In this document: positions 44,749-52,613 of the stretch, piece by piece
How positions within the stretch are numbered: the stretch's first letter is position 1
Layout of the letters: each line of letters opens with the position of its first letter
The notes under the pieces: model-generated
Database searches by the model: none
Seen by the model: only the letters and a program-made list of their open reading frames with translations
What the model was told of the DNA's origin: nothing
Source of the DNA: Flavobacteriales bacterium
GTDB taxonomy: Bacteria > Bacteroidota > Bacteroidia > Flavobacteriales_F > PHOS-HE28
DNA length: 64,000 bases
Direction of reading: 5' to 3'
Assembly (NCBI GenBank): GCA_019638085.1
Contig: JAHBUL010000018.1
Coordinates: 1-64,000 of the forward strand
Position numbers and translations under genes: made by a program

Positions 44749-45996
44749 CTACGGCCTCACCACCATACCCGCTCCGAAGCTCCCATCTTTCGCTTGAAAA
44801 CGCCAGAGCATTGCCGTGCCCGAAGGTGCGGAAAGGTGATGGAACTCGCCTGCCGTGATGGCATGGGTCGCCAACTTCCGCCCTTGCGTATCGAATAGTT
44901 CAAGCGTTCCGTCACGGTGTGCGTTGTTCACCACAAGCCCTTGCGCATCACTGCTGATGGATATGCTCGGCTTGTTCAGCGCTGCGATGCCTGCGGAGAT
45001 CACATCCACCATGAAGCCGCTCGTATCCGTGCGGCCGCAATCATCCATGGCCATGTAGGTCACCGTGTACACGCCGTTCGCGGCATACGTGTGCGTGAAT
45101 GCACTTTGGTCCGAACTGTTTCCATCACCGAGGTCCCAGAAATTGCTCGTGCTGTTCACGGAGCTCTCGCTGAACGCGATCTGGCCCGCGCCGAGGTCCA
45201 CATGTTCCGGCAAGGCCACCGGATCGTTGATGCCGATGTTCCAAGTAGCAAGGCTATCCAACACCACCGTGGATGCGACCTGTTGCAAGGTGGCAGCCGT
45301 AGCGGGATCCAATGAGGAGGTGAATGTGGCCCCGACAGTGGAGGTGCGGAAGAATGTGCTGAACATCGTACAGGCCACCAGATAGGATCCGGCAACGCTG
45401 GGATGGCTGCCATCAGGCGAGTACAAGTTGATGGCCGGGAATTCTTCCCGCACGCGTTTCCACGCCATGCCTGCCGGCGCACATTCGGCGCTGTTGTCCT
45501 GCGCCATTTGCAGGTAGCTGATCCGCAGGCGTTGTTGCATACCCTCATAGGTACATACGGGCGGCCAGGAAGCGCAGTTCTGTGCATCGCCGTTCTCGCG
45601 GCCCCACGTCATATAGAAGACTGCTTCCGCGCACGGGGAGTGGGTGCGGATGTTATCCACCAACGCAGTTGCATAGGGGTAGCAATCGCTTGCTACTTGG
45701 CCCGGTGGGAAGGAAGGCAATTGGCTCTGCTCCTGAAGGACCACATAGTCCCATCCACCTTGGGCGATCAGGTTCTGCGTGGTCGCATTCGTGGTATGCC
45801 CTTGAAAGGTGACACCGCCCGGTGCTGAGCTGCTCACCACCAACGTATCACCAAGGGAAATCGCCAATTGCCTCGTCATCTCCGGAAGATTGTTCGCGGA
45901 TGTATAACTGTTGCCGATGAAGAGCACTTTGGAAGTTTGCGCGGTAACGGAAGTAAGCGATCCGAAAAGGACCACGAAGGCGAAGAGCTGCTTCAT
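44749..45996 (-). CDS. Secreted SGNH hydrolase with PKD domain, T9SS type A-like tail
   Basis: A 415-residue exported protein. MKQLFAFVVLFGSLTSVTAQ is the signal peptide, fixing ATG 45996. The SGNH core shows VLFIGNSYTSANNLPEMTR (block I GNS), then GWDYVVLQEQSQLPS and NLYSPDGSHPSVAGSYL (block V D-x-x-H). This resembles DUF4886-type esterases. A PKD domain follows (NFWDLGDGNSSDQSAFTHTY) and a tail ELFDTQGRKLATHAIT typical of type A sorting. It is probably a polysaccharide or glycan esterase at the surface. Confidence 0.8.
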   Translation of the reverse strand: MKQLFAFVVLFGSLTSVTAQTSKVLFIGNSYTSANNLPEMTRQLAISLGDTLVVSSSAPGGVTFQGHTTNATTQNLIAQGGWDYVVLQEQSQLPSFPPGQVASDCYPYATALVDNIRTHSPCAEAVFYMTWGRENGDAQNCASWPPVCTYEGMQQRLRISYLQMAQDNSAECAPAGMAWKRVREEFPAINLYSPDGSHPSVAGSYLVACTMFSTFFRTSTVGATFTSSLDPATAATLQQVASTVVLDSLATWNIGINDPVALPEHVDLGAGQIAFSESSVNSTSNFWDLGDGNSSDQSAFTHTYAANGVYTVTYMAMDDCGRTDTSGFMVDVISAGIAALNKPSISISSDAQGLVVNNAHRDGTLELFDTQGRKLATHAITAGEFHHLSAPSGTAMLWRFQAKDGSFGAGMVVRP

Positions 45997-46065
45997 GGCG
46001 TGAAAGTAGGTTGCCCTTATCATTAAGTTTCATCTTTTGGCGGAGACCCTGAGGTTCCTAAGGGG

Positions 46066-46073
46066 TACTTTCG
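46066..46073 (+). promoter_or_regulatory. -7-like element TACTTTCG before the nucleoid-associated gene
   Basis: One mismatch from TAnnTTTG, ending 19 nt before ATG 46093. No convincing -33 at the usual spacing. Confidence 0.4.
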
Positions 46074-46092
46074 CCGCTCTTGGAAAGCGATC

Positions 46093-47103
46093 ATGGTCAA
46101 CGGAAAGGAGGCATTTGTGGAGGAGTTCGTGCTGCATCGCATTGGTGCGGAAGGTGAACCCAGCGTATTCAGTGATTTCAGCGCGGTGATCAAGGGGGAG
46201 CTGGAGCAGCAGTTCCTGCGGAAACTCTTCCTGAGACCCTTCACCAACATGGCCTTCACGTGTGAGTTCGCTCCGGGAAAGAACACCTTGCAGGAGCTGT
46301 GCAGGAAGATCTACGACGGTGACAGTACAGTGGAGAATTCCGAGGCCATCGCTAAGCATCTCATTGCGGTTGCGCCGGAGGACAAGTTGCCGGGTGGTGA
46401 TCTGATCATCGCTAAATTCAGTGCTGTGGAGGTCGGCAACGCGGAACATGAAGCCGTGGGCATCTTCAAGTTCGACGAGAAGGAGGTTTTTCTTGAAAGC
46501 ACGCTGAAGGACGATGCCATCGCGCTGCGCATGAAGCGCGGTTTGGGCAACGTCAAGCCGAACAAGGCTTGCTTGGTGGTCTTCTCCGGAGATTCGCCTA
46601 CCCTCTTCATCATCGACAACCAAGCGAACACGGAGTATTGGCAGAAGGATTTCATCGGAGCACAGGCGAAGAAGGACCACGTGAACAGCACCAGCGACCT
46701 GATGAACATCACGAAGACCTTCATCACTGAACAACTACCGCAGGACTTCGTGGTGGACAAGGCCGATCAGATCGATCTCCTGAACCGCTCGGTGCAGTAC
46801 TTCAAGAACCACACGGAATTTGATCAGGACGAATTCACACAAGAGGTCTTTCAGGAAGAGAAGGCCATCCAGTCCTACAAGCAATACAGCGACCGCTACC
46901 AAAAGGAGAATGATGTGGAGGTGCAGGACAATTTCGAGATCTCCGCCCATGCCGTGAAGAAGCAGGCACGCGTCTTCAAAAGCGTACTGAAGCTGGACAA
47001 GAATTTTCACATCTACATCCACGGCGACCGCAACAAGATCGAGCACGGCGTGGACGAGAACGGACGGAAGTTCTACAAGATATTTTACGAGCAGGAGTCG
47101 TAA
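46093..47103 (+). CDS. Nucleoid-associated protein (NdpA/YejK family)
   Basis: A 336-residue protein of the 37-kDa nucleoid-associated family. It begins NGKEAFVEEFVLHRIGAEGE. ENSEAIAKHLIAVAPEDKLP and GGDLIIAKFSAVEV, then EAVGIFKFD, are family features, followed by DHVNSTSDLMNITKTFITEQ and a C-terminal KVLKLDKNFHIYIHGDRNKI-like strand region ending GRKFYKIFYEQES. Members bind the nucleoid; their exact function is unsettled. It is monocistronic. Confidence 0.82.
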   Translation: MVNGKEAFVEEFVLHRIGAEGEPSVFSDFSAVIKGELEQQFLRKLFLRPFTNMAFTCEFAPGKNTLQELCRKIYDGDSTVENSEAIAKHLIAVAPEDKLPGGDLIIAKFSAVEVGNAEHEAVGIFKFDEKEVFLESTLKDDAIALRMKRGLGNVKPNKACLVVFSGDSPTLFIIDNQANTEYWQKDFIGAQAKKDHVNSTSDLMNITKTFITEQLPQDFVVDKADQIDLLNRSVQYFKNHTEFDQDEFTQEVFQEEKAIQSYKQYSDRYQKENDVEVQDNFEISAHAVKKQARVFKSVLKLDKNFHIYIHGDRNKIEHGVDENGRKFYKIFYEQES

Positions 47104-47105
47104 GC

Positions 47106-47145
47106 CACATCAATAGATCCCGCTTCATGGCGGAGACGTGATGTG
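47106..47145. terminator. Hairpin between convergent genes
   Basis: CACATCA (47106) pairs with TGATGTG (47139-47145), with an inner stem CCGC/GCGG. It lies between the stop at 47103 and the minus-strand stop at 47153. Confidence 0.5.
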
Positions 47146-47152
47146 TCTTATC

Positions 47153-47620
47153 TCAACCTCGCTTTCGCTTCAGCTCTTGAACATCCAGTAGGTCCTTCGG
47201 TCTGGCCGAACGTAGCTTGCTGGCGATAAGGTCATCATAGCTGAGTATGCGGTACATAGCGACCGGCTCACCGGCCAATTCGGAGGACTCGCTATGCAGC
47301 CAAGCCTCTTGGAATGTCCTGCCTGGGTTGAATCGGGTGATGATCTCGATCTCCATATCCGGTGAAATTCTGATCGAGACGTTCTGCTGTTGGCGCAGCA
47401 CGGCATCGGGCAACCCGGTTAATTCGTAACCGAGTGCTCGAAGCACGATAAGAAGGCGATCGAAGTTCTCCGGACTGGGTTCGATCCACAGGTCGACGTC
47501 CGCTGAGTGCCTCTGATAGCCGTGAAAATTCACGGCACCACCATCCACAAATAGTACACGAAGGCCCTGCTTGTCCGCCTCGTGAAGGAAGGCGCTGACT
47601 TCCTTACCGAACGAGATCAT
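47153..47620 (-). CDS. Nucleotidyltransferase-fold protein (AbiEii/DUF6036-like)
   Basis: A 155-residue protein with the minimal nucleotidyltransferase signature FVDGGAVNFHGYQRHSADVD followed by LWIEPSP (GG...DxD). EIEIITRFNPGRTF and MYRILSYDDLIASKLRSARP, then KDLLDVQELKRKRG, are typical of DUF6036/AbiEii-like proteins, several of which act as the toxin-like half of two-gene modules. It overlaps the 64-residue upstream gene by 17 bp, so they are co-expressed. Confidence 0.75.
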   Translation of the reverse strand: MISFGKEVSAFLHEADKQGLRVLFVDGGAVNFHGYQRHSADVDLWIEPSPENFDRLLIVLRALGYELTGLPDAVLRQQQNVSIRISPDMEIEIITRFNPGRTFQEAWLHSESSELAGEPVAMYRILSYDDLIASKLRSARPKDLLDVQELKRKRG

Positions 47621-47798
47621 CTTTCTTGCAGATCACGAAGTTCTTGGTGGGTTGATCCACAGCATCGGGGTCCGATCTCCTCCCATCGAAGCTGCGCAGG
47701 AACCAGAGGAAACGCTCATGTGGCGTCAAGGCGAGAAATTCCCGTTCACGACGAGCATTGCTCTCTTCCTTGGTCTCGAATCGAATGCGGTCGTCCAT
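47604..47798 (-). CDS. Small partner of the nucleotidyltransferase gene
   Basis: A 64-residue charged protein starting MDDRIRFETKEESNARRERE and containing FLALTPHERFLWFLRSFDGR. ATG 47798 is chosen; the longer frame to 47864 gives a Cys/Gly-rich leader. The 3' end overlaps the nucleotidyltransferase start. Small helical proteins of this kind (LTPxER motif) commonly precede DUF6036-like genes. An antitoxin-like role is an inference. Confidence 0.62.
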   Translation of the reverse strand: MDDRIRFETKEESNARREREFLALTPHERFLWFLRSFDGRRSDPDAVDQPTKNFVICKKDDLVR

Positions 47799-47947
47799 AT
47801 TTCGTGGATGACCAAAGGTAGGAAGACCCGCGGACGTTGCGCCGCATGCCGCGAACCCTATCACCGCTACGGCATTCCCACTATCTGGCCATTGTTTATG
47901 CTATAGCTCCATCTACGTTTCATGAAGTGGACGTGATGCCTCTCTGT

Positions 47948-48029
47948 CCTCAGGATCCCCTTTGGGAGATCTCTGAGGGAGTTAAGTAGCATCAACGTCT
48001 TCCGCCGTACGGCGGAAGACGTTGATGCT
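47948..48029. repeat. Imperfect hairpin plus perfect 42-bp palindrome
   Basis: CCTCAGGATCCCC and GGGAGATCTCTGAGG form an imperfect hairpin (47948-47978). It is followed by a perfect palindrome at 47988-48029 whose 21-bp arms, starting AGCATCAACGTCTTCCGCC, meet with no loop. It sits 4 bp beyond the moaA stop and probably terminates it, although a loopless perfect palindrome of this length is unusual. Confidence 0.7.
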
Positions 48030-48033
48030 TCTC

Positions 48034-49050
48034 CTACCCCCCGATCGCCACCATCGGCCGACCGCTCAGGCCATCCAGCACTTCCTCCTGCTTGTCCGGA
48101 TTGAACTTGGGCAAGCCACCCAGCATCTTGTGCTTCGCCAACACGTTCGCCTCGATCATAGGTGATACATCCTCGCCCTTCCGCATCGCGGAAAGCAGGT
48201 CGGTCTCCTGGCGGGCGAAGAGGCAATTACGCATCTTGCCTTCCGCCGTTAGGCGAAGCCGGTCGCAGGATCCGCAGAAGGGTTCAGTCACCGTGCTGAT
48301 CACCGCGAAGGTGCCTTTCCAACTCATGGAGTCTCCGCCGATGCGTTCCACAACGCGATAGGATCTCGCTGTGCTATGCGGATCATCATCCAGCTTTTCG
48401 ATGGTATACATGCTTGATATGCGCCCAAGCATTTCAGCATAGGTGTACACACGATCGCGTCCCCATTTGTTACCGGCAAAGGGCATGAACTCGATGAAGC
48501 GGACGTGTACGTTGCGCTCGCGCGTCAGCTCCACGAAGCGCAGTAGCTCATCATCGTTCACACCGCGCATCACCACCATGTTCAGTTTCACGTGCAGTCC
48601 ACGGTCGATCGCTTGTTCGATGTTCGCCAGCACGCGATCATGGCCTTCCCTTCGCGATAGCGTACGGAACCGTTCGGCATCAAAGGTGTCCAAGCTGATG
48701 TTGAGGCTCTTCAATCCGGAGCCGATCAGGTCATCCAGGAACAGATGAAGTCGCATCGCGTTGGTCGTCAGGCCGAGCTTCACGGGAAGTGCGGCCATAT
48801 CCCGAACGATGTCCACCACGTCCGGCCGCATCAAAGGTTCGCCACCGGTGAGCCGGATCTTGTTGATCCCGTACTTCTCCACGAAGAGCTTGGCCAGCGT
48901 CCGGATCTCCTCCCGTGTCATCAGCGCGTCGCGTTTCAGGAACTGCTGATCTTCGGGCATGCAGTATGTGCAGCGCAGATCACACTTGTCCACAATGCTG
49001 ATGCGCAGGCTGCGGTGTATTCGGGAATGGAGGTCGGTGAGCAAGGCCAT
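48034..49050 (-). CDS. moaA: GTP 3',8-cyclase
   Basis: A 338-residue radical-SAM enzyme for the first step of molybdenum cofactor synthesis. The N-terminal cluster is in SIVDKCDLRCTYCMPEDQQ (CxxxCxxC). KIRLTGGEPLMRPDVVDIV, then LGLTTNAMRL and LNISLDTFDAERF are the SAM-binding core. The second cluster is in FCGSCDRLRLTAEGKMRNCL, and the chain ends in the conserved GG (VAIGG). ATG 49050 is preferred over 49089 because a perfect -7 box lies between them. It stands apart from the moeA/mobA/moaD operon. Confidence 0.94.
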   Translation of the reverse strand: MALLTDLHSRIHRSLRISIVDKCDLRCTYCMPEDQQFLKRDALMTREEIRTLAKLFVEKYGINKIRLTGGEPLMRPDVVDIVRDMAALPVKLGLTTNAMRLHLFLDDLIGSGLKSLNISLDTFDAERFRTLSRREGHDRVLANIEQAIDRGLHVKLNMVVMRGVNDDELLRFVELTRERNVHVRFIEFMPFAGNKWGRDRVYTYAEMLGRISSMYTIEKLDDDPHSTARSYRVVERIGGDSMSWKGTFAVISTVTEPFCGSCDRLRLTAEGKMRNCLFARQETDLLSAMRKGEDVSPMIEANVLAKHKMLGGLPKFNPDKQEEVLDGLSGRPMVAIGG

Positions 49051-49058
49051 ATAGGGTA

Positions 49059-49066
49059 CAAAGGTA
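49059..49066 (-). promoter_or_regulatory. -7 element TACCTTTG for moaA
   Basis: A perfect TAnnTTTG match on the minus strand, 8 nt upstream of ATG 49050. It supports the short start and implies a very short leader. Confidence 0.58.
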
Positions 49067-49243
49067 CCGAGGTGCATTTCCTTCGGCACGAACGCTTCAG
49101 CAGGGCTTGACGCAGTGGACCCTGATACACCGTAGGTTCGAAAACCCGTTCACTCGGTCCGGATGAACGATCCTCCTCAGGGTCGTTGCCGTACGGCAGA
49201 AGGCCGCCGGGAGCCAGCGGCCGGTTTTGATGCTCTTATAAGC

Positions 49244-49251
49244 GAACTTTG
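49244..49251 (+). promoter_or_regulatory. -7-like element GAACTTTG for tag
   Basis: One mismatch from TAnnTTTG, only 5 nt before ATG 49257. Confidence 0.38.
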
Positions 49252-49256
49252 CACGC

Positions 49257-49829
49257 ATGAAGGCCGATGAAAAGATCCGGTGCCCGTGGTGCTTGAAGGA
49301 TGATATCTACAAGCGTTACCACGATGAGGTCTGGGGGGTGCCGGAGCATGACGACCGCAAGCTCTTCGCAAAGCTGATCCTGGACGGCGCGCAGGCTGGC
49401 TTGAGCTGGTACACCATTCTCATCCGCACGGAGAGTTATGCGAAAGCATACGACAACTGGGAGGCGAAGAAGATCGCATGCTACGGCGAGAAAGATGTTG
49501 AACGGTTGTTGAATGATCCCGGCATCATCCGCAACCGAGCGAAGGTGGCAGCCTCCATCGGGAACGCACAGGCTTATTTGAAGATCATGGAGGATGGCCC
49601 CGGTTCATTCGACAAGTTCCTGTGGAAGCACGTGGGCGGCAAGGTGAAGGTGAACAGCTATGCACAAATGAGCGAAGTTCCAGCTTCCACGCCCGAGAGT
49701 GATGCCATGAGCAAGGACCTGAAGAAGCACGGCTTTAAGTTCGTGGGTACCACCATCGTGTACGCGTTCATGCAAGCTTGCGGAATGGTGGATGACCACC
49801 TGGTGACGTGCTGGAAAAAGAAGGGCTGA
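49257..49829 (+). CDS. tag: DNA-3-methyladenine glycosylase I
   Basis: A 190-residue base-excision repair enzyme that removes 3-methyladenine. The zinc ligands fit the family: RCPWC and KRYHDEVWGVPEHDD at the N-terminus, and CGMVDDHLVTCW at the C-terminus. LFAKLILDGAQAGLSWYTIL and DPGIIRNRAKVAASIGNAQA form the helix-hairpin-helix fold and base pocket. It is followed 5 bp later by fdhD, so they are probably co-transcribed. Confidence 0.93.
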   Translation: MKADEKIRCPWCLKDDIYKRYHDEVWGVPEHDDRKLFAKLILDGAQAGLSWYTILIRTESYAKAYDNWEAKKIACYGEKDVERLLNDPGIIRNRAKVAASIGNAQAYLKIMEDGPGSFDKFLWKHVGGKVKVNSYAQMSEVPASTPESDAMSKDLKKHGFKFVGTTIVYAFMQACGMVDDHLVTCWKKKG

Positions 49830-49834
49830 AGCAC

Positions 49835-50686
49835 ATGCGCCTACCGGTCTCACCCATACATATCACGCGTGTCGAACAGGGCTCCAGCACCGGGGCTGAT
49901 GATATTCTCGTGACGGAAGAACCATTGGAGATCCGACTTGGCCACGGCCCGGAACAGGACCGGAAGGAAGTTCAACTCAGTGTTACGATGCGCACACCAG
50001 GGAACGACGAGGAGTTGGCCCTCGGATTCCTCTTCACGGAGGGCATCATAAAGGGCATGTCCGAAGTGCTCCGAGTAGTGCCGTGCGAGAACGTGAAAGA
50101 GGAGGAGCGGGGCAATGTGATCCGCGTGGAGCTGCATCCATCAATGGAGCTCGATCCCGCGAAGTGGCAACGTAACTTCTATACCAGCAGCAGTTGCGGT
50201 GTCTGTGGAAAGACCAGCATCGAAGCGGTGCATACACGATGTGCAACGGCGATCACTCCATTCGGCCCCATTGACCCCAAGGTGATCACCGCATTGCCCG
50301 ATCGCATGCGCGAGGCACAAACGGTCTTCAAGTACACTGGGGGCATCCATGCGGCGGCACTTTTCGATCGTGAAGGAAAGCTGCTTATACTGCGCGAGGA
50401 CGTCGGCCGCCATAACGCAGTGGACAAAGTGATCGGAGCACTGATCACTGCAAGTCGTACGAACTCGGAGAGCACCGCCGGACAACTGGCAACCGACAAC
50501 TGTCAACTCCTGGCAAGCGGCCGCGCCGGCTTTGAACTCGTACAGAAATGCCTTATGGCCGGCATCCCATTGATGGCCGCAGTGGGTGCACCTTCCTCCT
50601 TGGCCGTACAACTCGCTAAGGAAGGCGGGCTCACGCTCATTGGATTCCTCCGCGGGGAGCGATTCAACGTATACGCTGGCGGCTGA
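49835..50686 (+). CDS. fdhD: Formate dehydrogenase accessory sulfurtransferase FdhD, with an unusual insert
   Basis: A 283-residue protein that carries sulfur from a cysteine desulfurase to the Mo-bisMGD of formate dehydrogenase-type enzymes. The CxxC is in TSSSCGVCGKTSIEAV (121-124). GNDEELALGFLFTEGII, EDVGRHNAVDKVIGALI and ASGRAGFELVQKCLMAGIPL, then LIGFLRGERFNVYAGG, are conserved. Residues about 207-223 (SRTNSESTAGQLATDNC) are longer than the usual linker and are encoded by GACAACT-type repeat DNA (50481-50508). ATG 49835 is chosen; 49808 would overlap tag. Confidence 0.92.
   Translation: MRLPVSPIHITRVEQGSSTGADDILVTEEPLEIRLGHGPEQDRKEVQLSVTMRTPGNDEELALGFLFTEGIIKGMSEVLRVVPCENVKEEERGNVIRVELHPSMELDPAKWQRNFYTSSSCGVCGKTSIEAVHTRCATAITPFGPIDPKVITALPDRMREAQTVFKYTGGIHAAALFDREGKLLILREDVGRHNAVDKVIGALITASRTNSESTAGQLATDNCQLLASGRAGFELVQKCLMAGIPLMAAVGAPSSLAVQLAKEGGLTLIGFLRGERFNVYAGG
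50481..50508. repeat. GACAACT-type repeat inside fdhD
   Basis: GACAACTGGCAACCGACAAC followed by TGTCAACT resembles the tandem TGACAACTGACAACTGA of the spacer at 35824. Here it lies in frame within fdhD and codes for QLATDNCQL. Confidence 0.55.
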
Positions 50687-50703
50687 TCACCAATTGGTAA
50701 GGA

Positions 50704-50723
50704 ATCCTGATGATCGTCAGGAT
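50704..50723. promoter_or_regulatory. Crp/Fnr-type operator candidate upstream of the hemoglobin gene
   Basis: ATCCTGATGATCGTCAGGAT is a near-perfect palindrome with the core TGA-N6-TCA typical of Crp/Fnr-family sites. It is centred about 64 bp upstream of ATG 50778 and lies after the fdhD stop. It may put the hemoglobin/Ric/hemerythrin group under oxygen or NO control. Confidence 0.55.
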
Positions 50724-50777
50724 GAGCCTTTGCTGCGGCTGATACCTTGCGACCTCAATTTGAAGGTCTGACTGAAT

Positions 50778-51209
50778 ATGGACAGTAATACGACCGTGGG
50801 ACCCGCCGGACAGGAACAAAAAAAGGGTGACATCCGCACCATCGAGGATGTACGTCTCCTTGTGGATACCTTCTATGGCCGTGCCCGCTTGGACGAACTG
50901 GTGGGGCCTGTCTTCAACGACACCATCCAAGACCGGTGGCCTGAGCACTTGGACAAGCTCTACAAGTTCTGGCAGACCATCTTACTGGGCCAGCATACGT
51001 ATTATGGCAGCCCTTTCATACCCCATTCCGGCCTTCCGATCCAGAAGGACCACTTCGATCGTTGGCTCGCGCTTTTTCACACCACGTTGGATGACCTCTT
51101 CATTGGGCCCAAGGCCGATGAGGCCAAGCAGCGCTCGGTGATGATGGCGCAGATGTTCCAGTTCAAAATGGCCGAGCACGCACGTGCAGGCACCACGCCG
51201 ATCCGCTGA
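50778..51209 (+). CDS. Group III truncated hemoglobin
   Basis: A 143-residue heme protein. GDIRTIEDVRLLVDTFYGRA and DELVGPVFNDTIQDRWPEHL, then KLYKFWQTILLGQHTYYGSP match group III (P) trHbs. The proximal His is likely in HFDRWLALFHTTLDDLF. Related proteins handle NO or oxygen chemistry. It is first in a run of three genes with Ric and a hemerythrin, which supports a nitrosative or oxidative stress role. Confidence 0.88.
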   Translation: MDSNTTVGPAGQEQKKGDIRTIEDVRLLVDTFYGRARLDELVGPVFNDTIQDRWPEHLDKLYKFWQTILLGQHTYYGSPFIPHSGLPIQKDHFDRWLALFHTTLDDLFIGPKADEAKQRSVMMAQMFQFKMAEHARAGTTPIR

Positions 51210-51421
51210 TGACGATCGTGAAGCATCCGGTCGCTCTGGTCGCGGTGTTCACATGGCTGGGTCGGGTGGTCGATAGTGCCTTCACCCCCTCTATTGCAAG
51301 GTGCCGCCCATGTGCAGTCACGCTTCTGGTGGGGACCCGGATGCTCTGCGTGGCACCGTTCAATCGCTTATCAACCCGCGCCGGGGATCCGGCGATCAAC
51401 AAACAACACACACGATCATGA
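51209..51421 (+). CDS. Candidate 70-residue coupled ORF between hemoglobin and ric (doubtful)
   Basis: This frame begins MTIVKHPVALVAVFTWLGRV. Its ATG overlaps the hemoglobin stop (TGATG) and its own stop overlaps the ric start (ATGA). That placement is exactly what a coupled gene would show. The sequence itself has no recognisable fold (VVDSAFTPSIARCRPCAVTL) and is rich in Arg/Cys, as non-coding frames often are. It may instead be a 209-bp spacer. Confidence 0.3.
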   Translation: MTIVKHPVALVAVFTWLGRVVDSAFTPSIARCRPCAVTLLVGTRMLCVAPFNRLSTRAGDPAINKQHTRS

Positions 51422-52152
51422 AGATCACACCCGAACGGACCGTAGGGTCCATTGTCGCCGAGGATTATCGTGCGGCAGCCGTGCTCACCAAGTACGGCAT
51501 CGATTTCTGCTGCAAGGGCGGCCGCTCCGTGCAGGAAGTATGCGAGAAGCAAAGCATCGACCAGAACAAGTTGGCCGAGGATATCACCCAACTCCTGGCC
51601 CGCGATGCCAAGAGCGGTGAAGATGCACGCACCTGGCCGTTGGATAAGCTGGCGGACCATGTGGAGACCGTACACCACCGGTATGTGGAGGAACGTGGAC
51701 CGATCATCCAGCAGTACCTCGCAAAGCTCTGCAAAGTGCACGGCGAACGGCACCCTGAGCTGTTCACCATCAATGACGAGTTCAATGCCTGCGTTGGGGC
51801 CATGGCCGTACACATGAAAAAGGAGGAGCTGGTGCTATTCCCCTTCGTGCGGAACTTGGCCAAGAGCGAGCGCACCGGAGAACCCTTCAAGAAGCCGAAT
51901 TTCGGCACGGTGGAGAACCCGGTGAACATGATGATGGACGATCATACCGAAGAAGGTGAGCGCTTTGAGCGCATGGGCGCAGTAACCAATGGCTTCACTA
52001 CGCCGGCAGATGGTTGTGCCACTTATGCCGCGGCGTTCAACATGCTGAAGGAGTTCGAGGAGGACCTGCACCTGCACATCCACTTGGAGAACAACATCAT
52101 GTTCCCACGTGCGATCGAATTGGAGAAGGGCTTGGCGCATGCCGCCAGTTGA
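51418..52152 (+). CDS. ric: Iron-sulfur cluster repair di-iron protein (Ric/YtfE/ScdA)
   Basis: A 244-residue protein that repairs Fe-S clusters damaged by NO or oxidants. The ScdA N-terminal domain includes RTVGSIVAEDYRAAAVLTKY and GIDFCCKGGRSVQEVCEKQS. The hemerythrin-like domain carries His/Glu ligands in LADHVETVHHRYVEERGPII, VHMKKEELVLFPFV, MMDDHTEEGERFERM and DLHLHIHLENNIMFPRAIEL. ATG 51418 gives the canonical start. It overlaps the next hemerythrin gene by 14 bp. Confidence 0.93.
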   Translation: MKITPERTVGSIVAEDYRAAAVLTKYGIDFCCKGGRSVQEVCEKQSIDQNKLAEDITQLLARDAKSGEDARTWPLDKLADHVETVHHRYVEERGPIIQQYLAKLCKVHGERHPELFTINDEFNACVGAMAVHMKKEELVLFPFVRNLAKSERTGEPFKKPNFGTVENPVNMMMDDHTEEGERFERMGAVTNGFTTPADGCATYAAAFNMLKEFEEDLHLHIHLENNIMFPRAIELEKGLAHAAS

Positions 52153-52603
52153 GCGTTATCCCGAACTACAGGGGATCAGCCGCGAGCACCACGATGGGCT
52201 CCTGCTGTGCTGGAAGATCAGGGCGGGCACCGCGAAAGGCGTGGCGCCCACCCGGATCCGGCGATATTGCAGGAAGTTCCTGAGGGAGCATCTCAGACCT
52301 CACTTTGCCATTGAAGAGGACGTCCTCTTCCCGATCTTGGGCTCCCACCATCCCGATGTGCGGCGCGCCATGGCTGAACACCGTCGCCTACAGCGTTTGA
52401 TCAACGGGCAAACCGATGTGGTGATCGCACTTTCCTTGATCGAGGAGGAACTGGAGGCACATATCCGCTTCGAGGAACGCCGGTTGTTCAATCACATCCA
52501 GGAATTGGCCACACCGGAACAGCTGGTCGAGATAGAGCGAGCGCACAGCAGCTTAACCAAACCGATCAAGGAAGAACGTCCCGAGGACGTGTTCTGGGAA
52601 TAG
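52139..52603 (+). CDS. Hemerythrin (HHE) domain protein
   Basis: A 154-residue four-helix protein with iron ligands in ISREHHDGLLLCWKIR, FLREHLRPHFAIEEDVLFPI, MAEHRRLQRLI and LEAHIRFEERRLFNHIQ. It overlaps the end of ric in another frame, so expression is coupled. It may sense or store oxygen or NO, or assist Ric. The short form without extra domains is common beside ric in Bacteroidota. Confidence 0.87.
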   Translation: MPPVERYPELQGISREHHDGLLLCWKIRAGTAKGVAPTRIRRYCRKFLREHLRPHFAIEEDVLFPILGSHHPDVRRAMAEHRRLQRLINGQTDVVIALSLIEEELEAHIRFEERRLFNHIQELATPEQLVEIERAHSSLTKPIKEERPEDVFWE

Positions 52604-52613
52604 AACGAATTCC

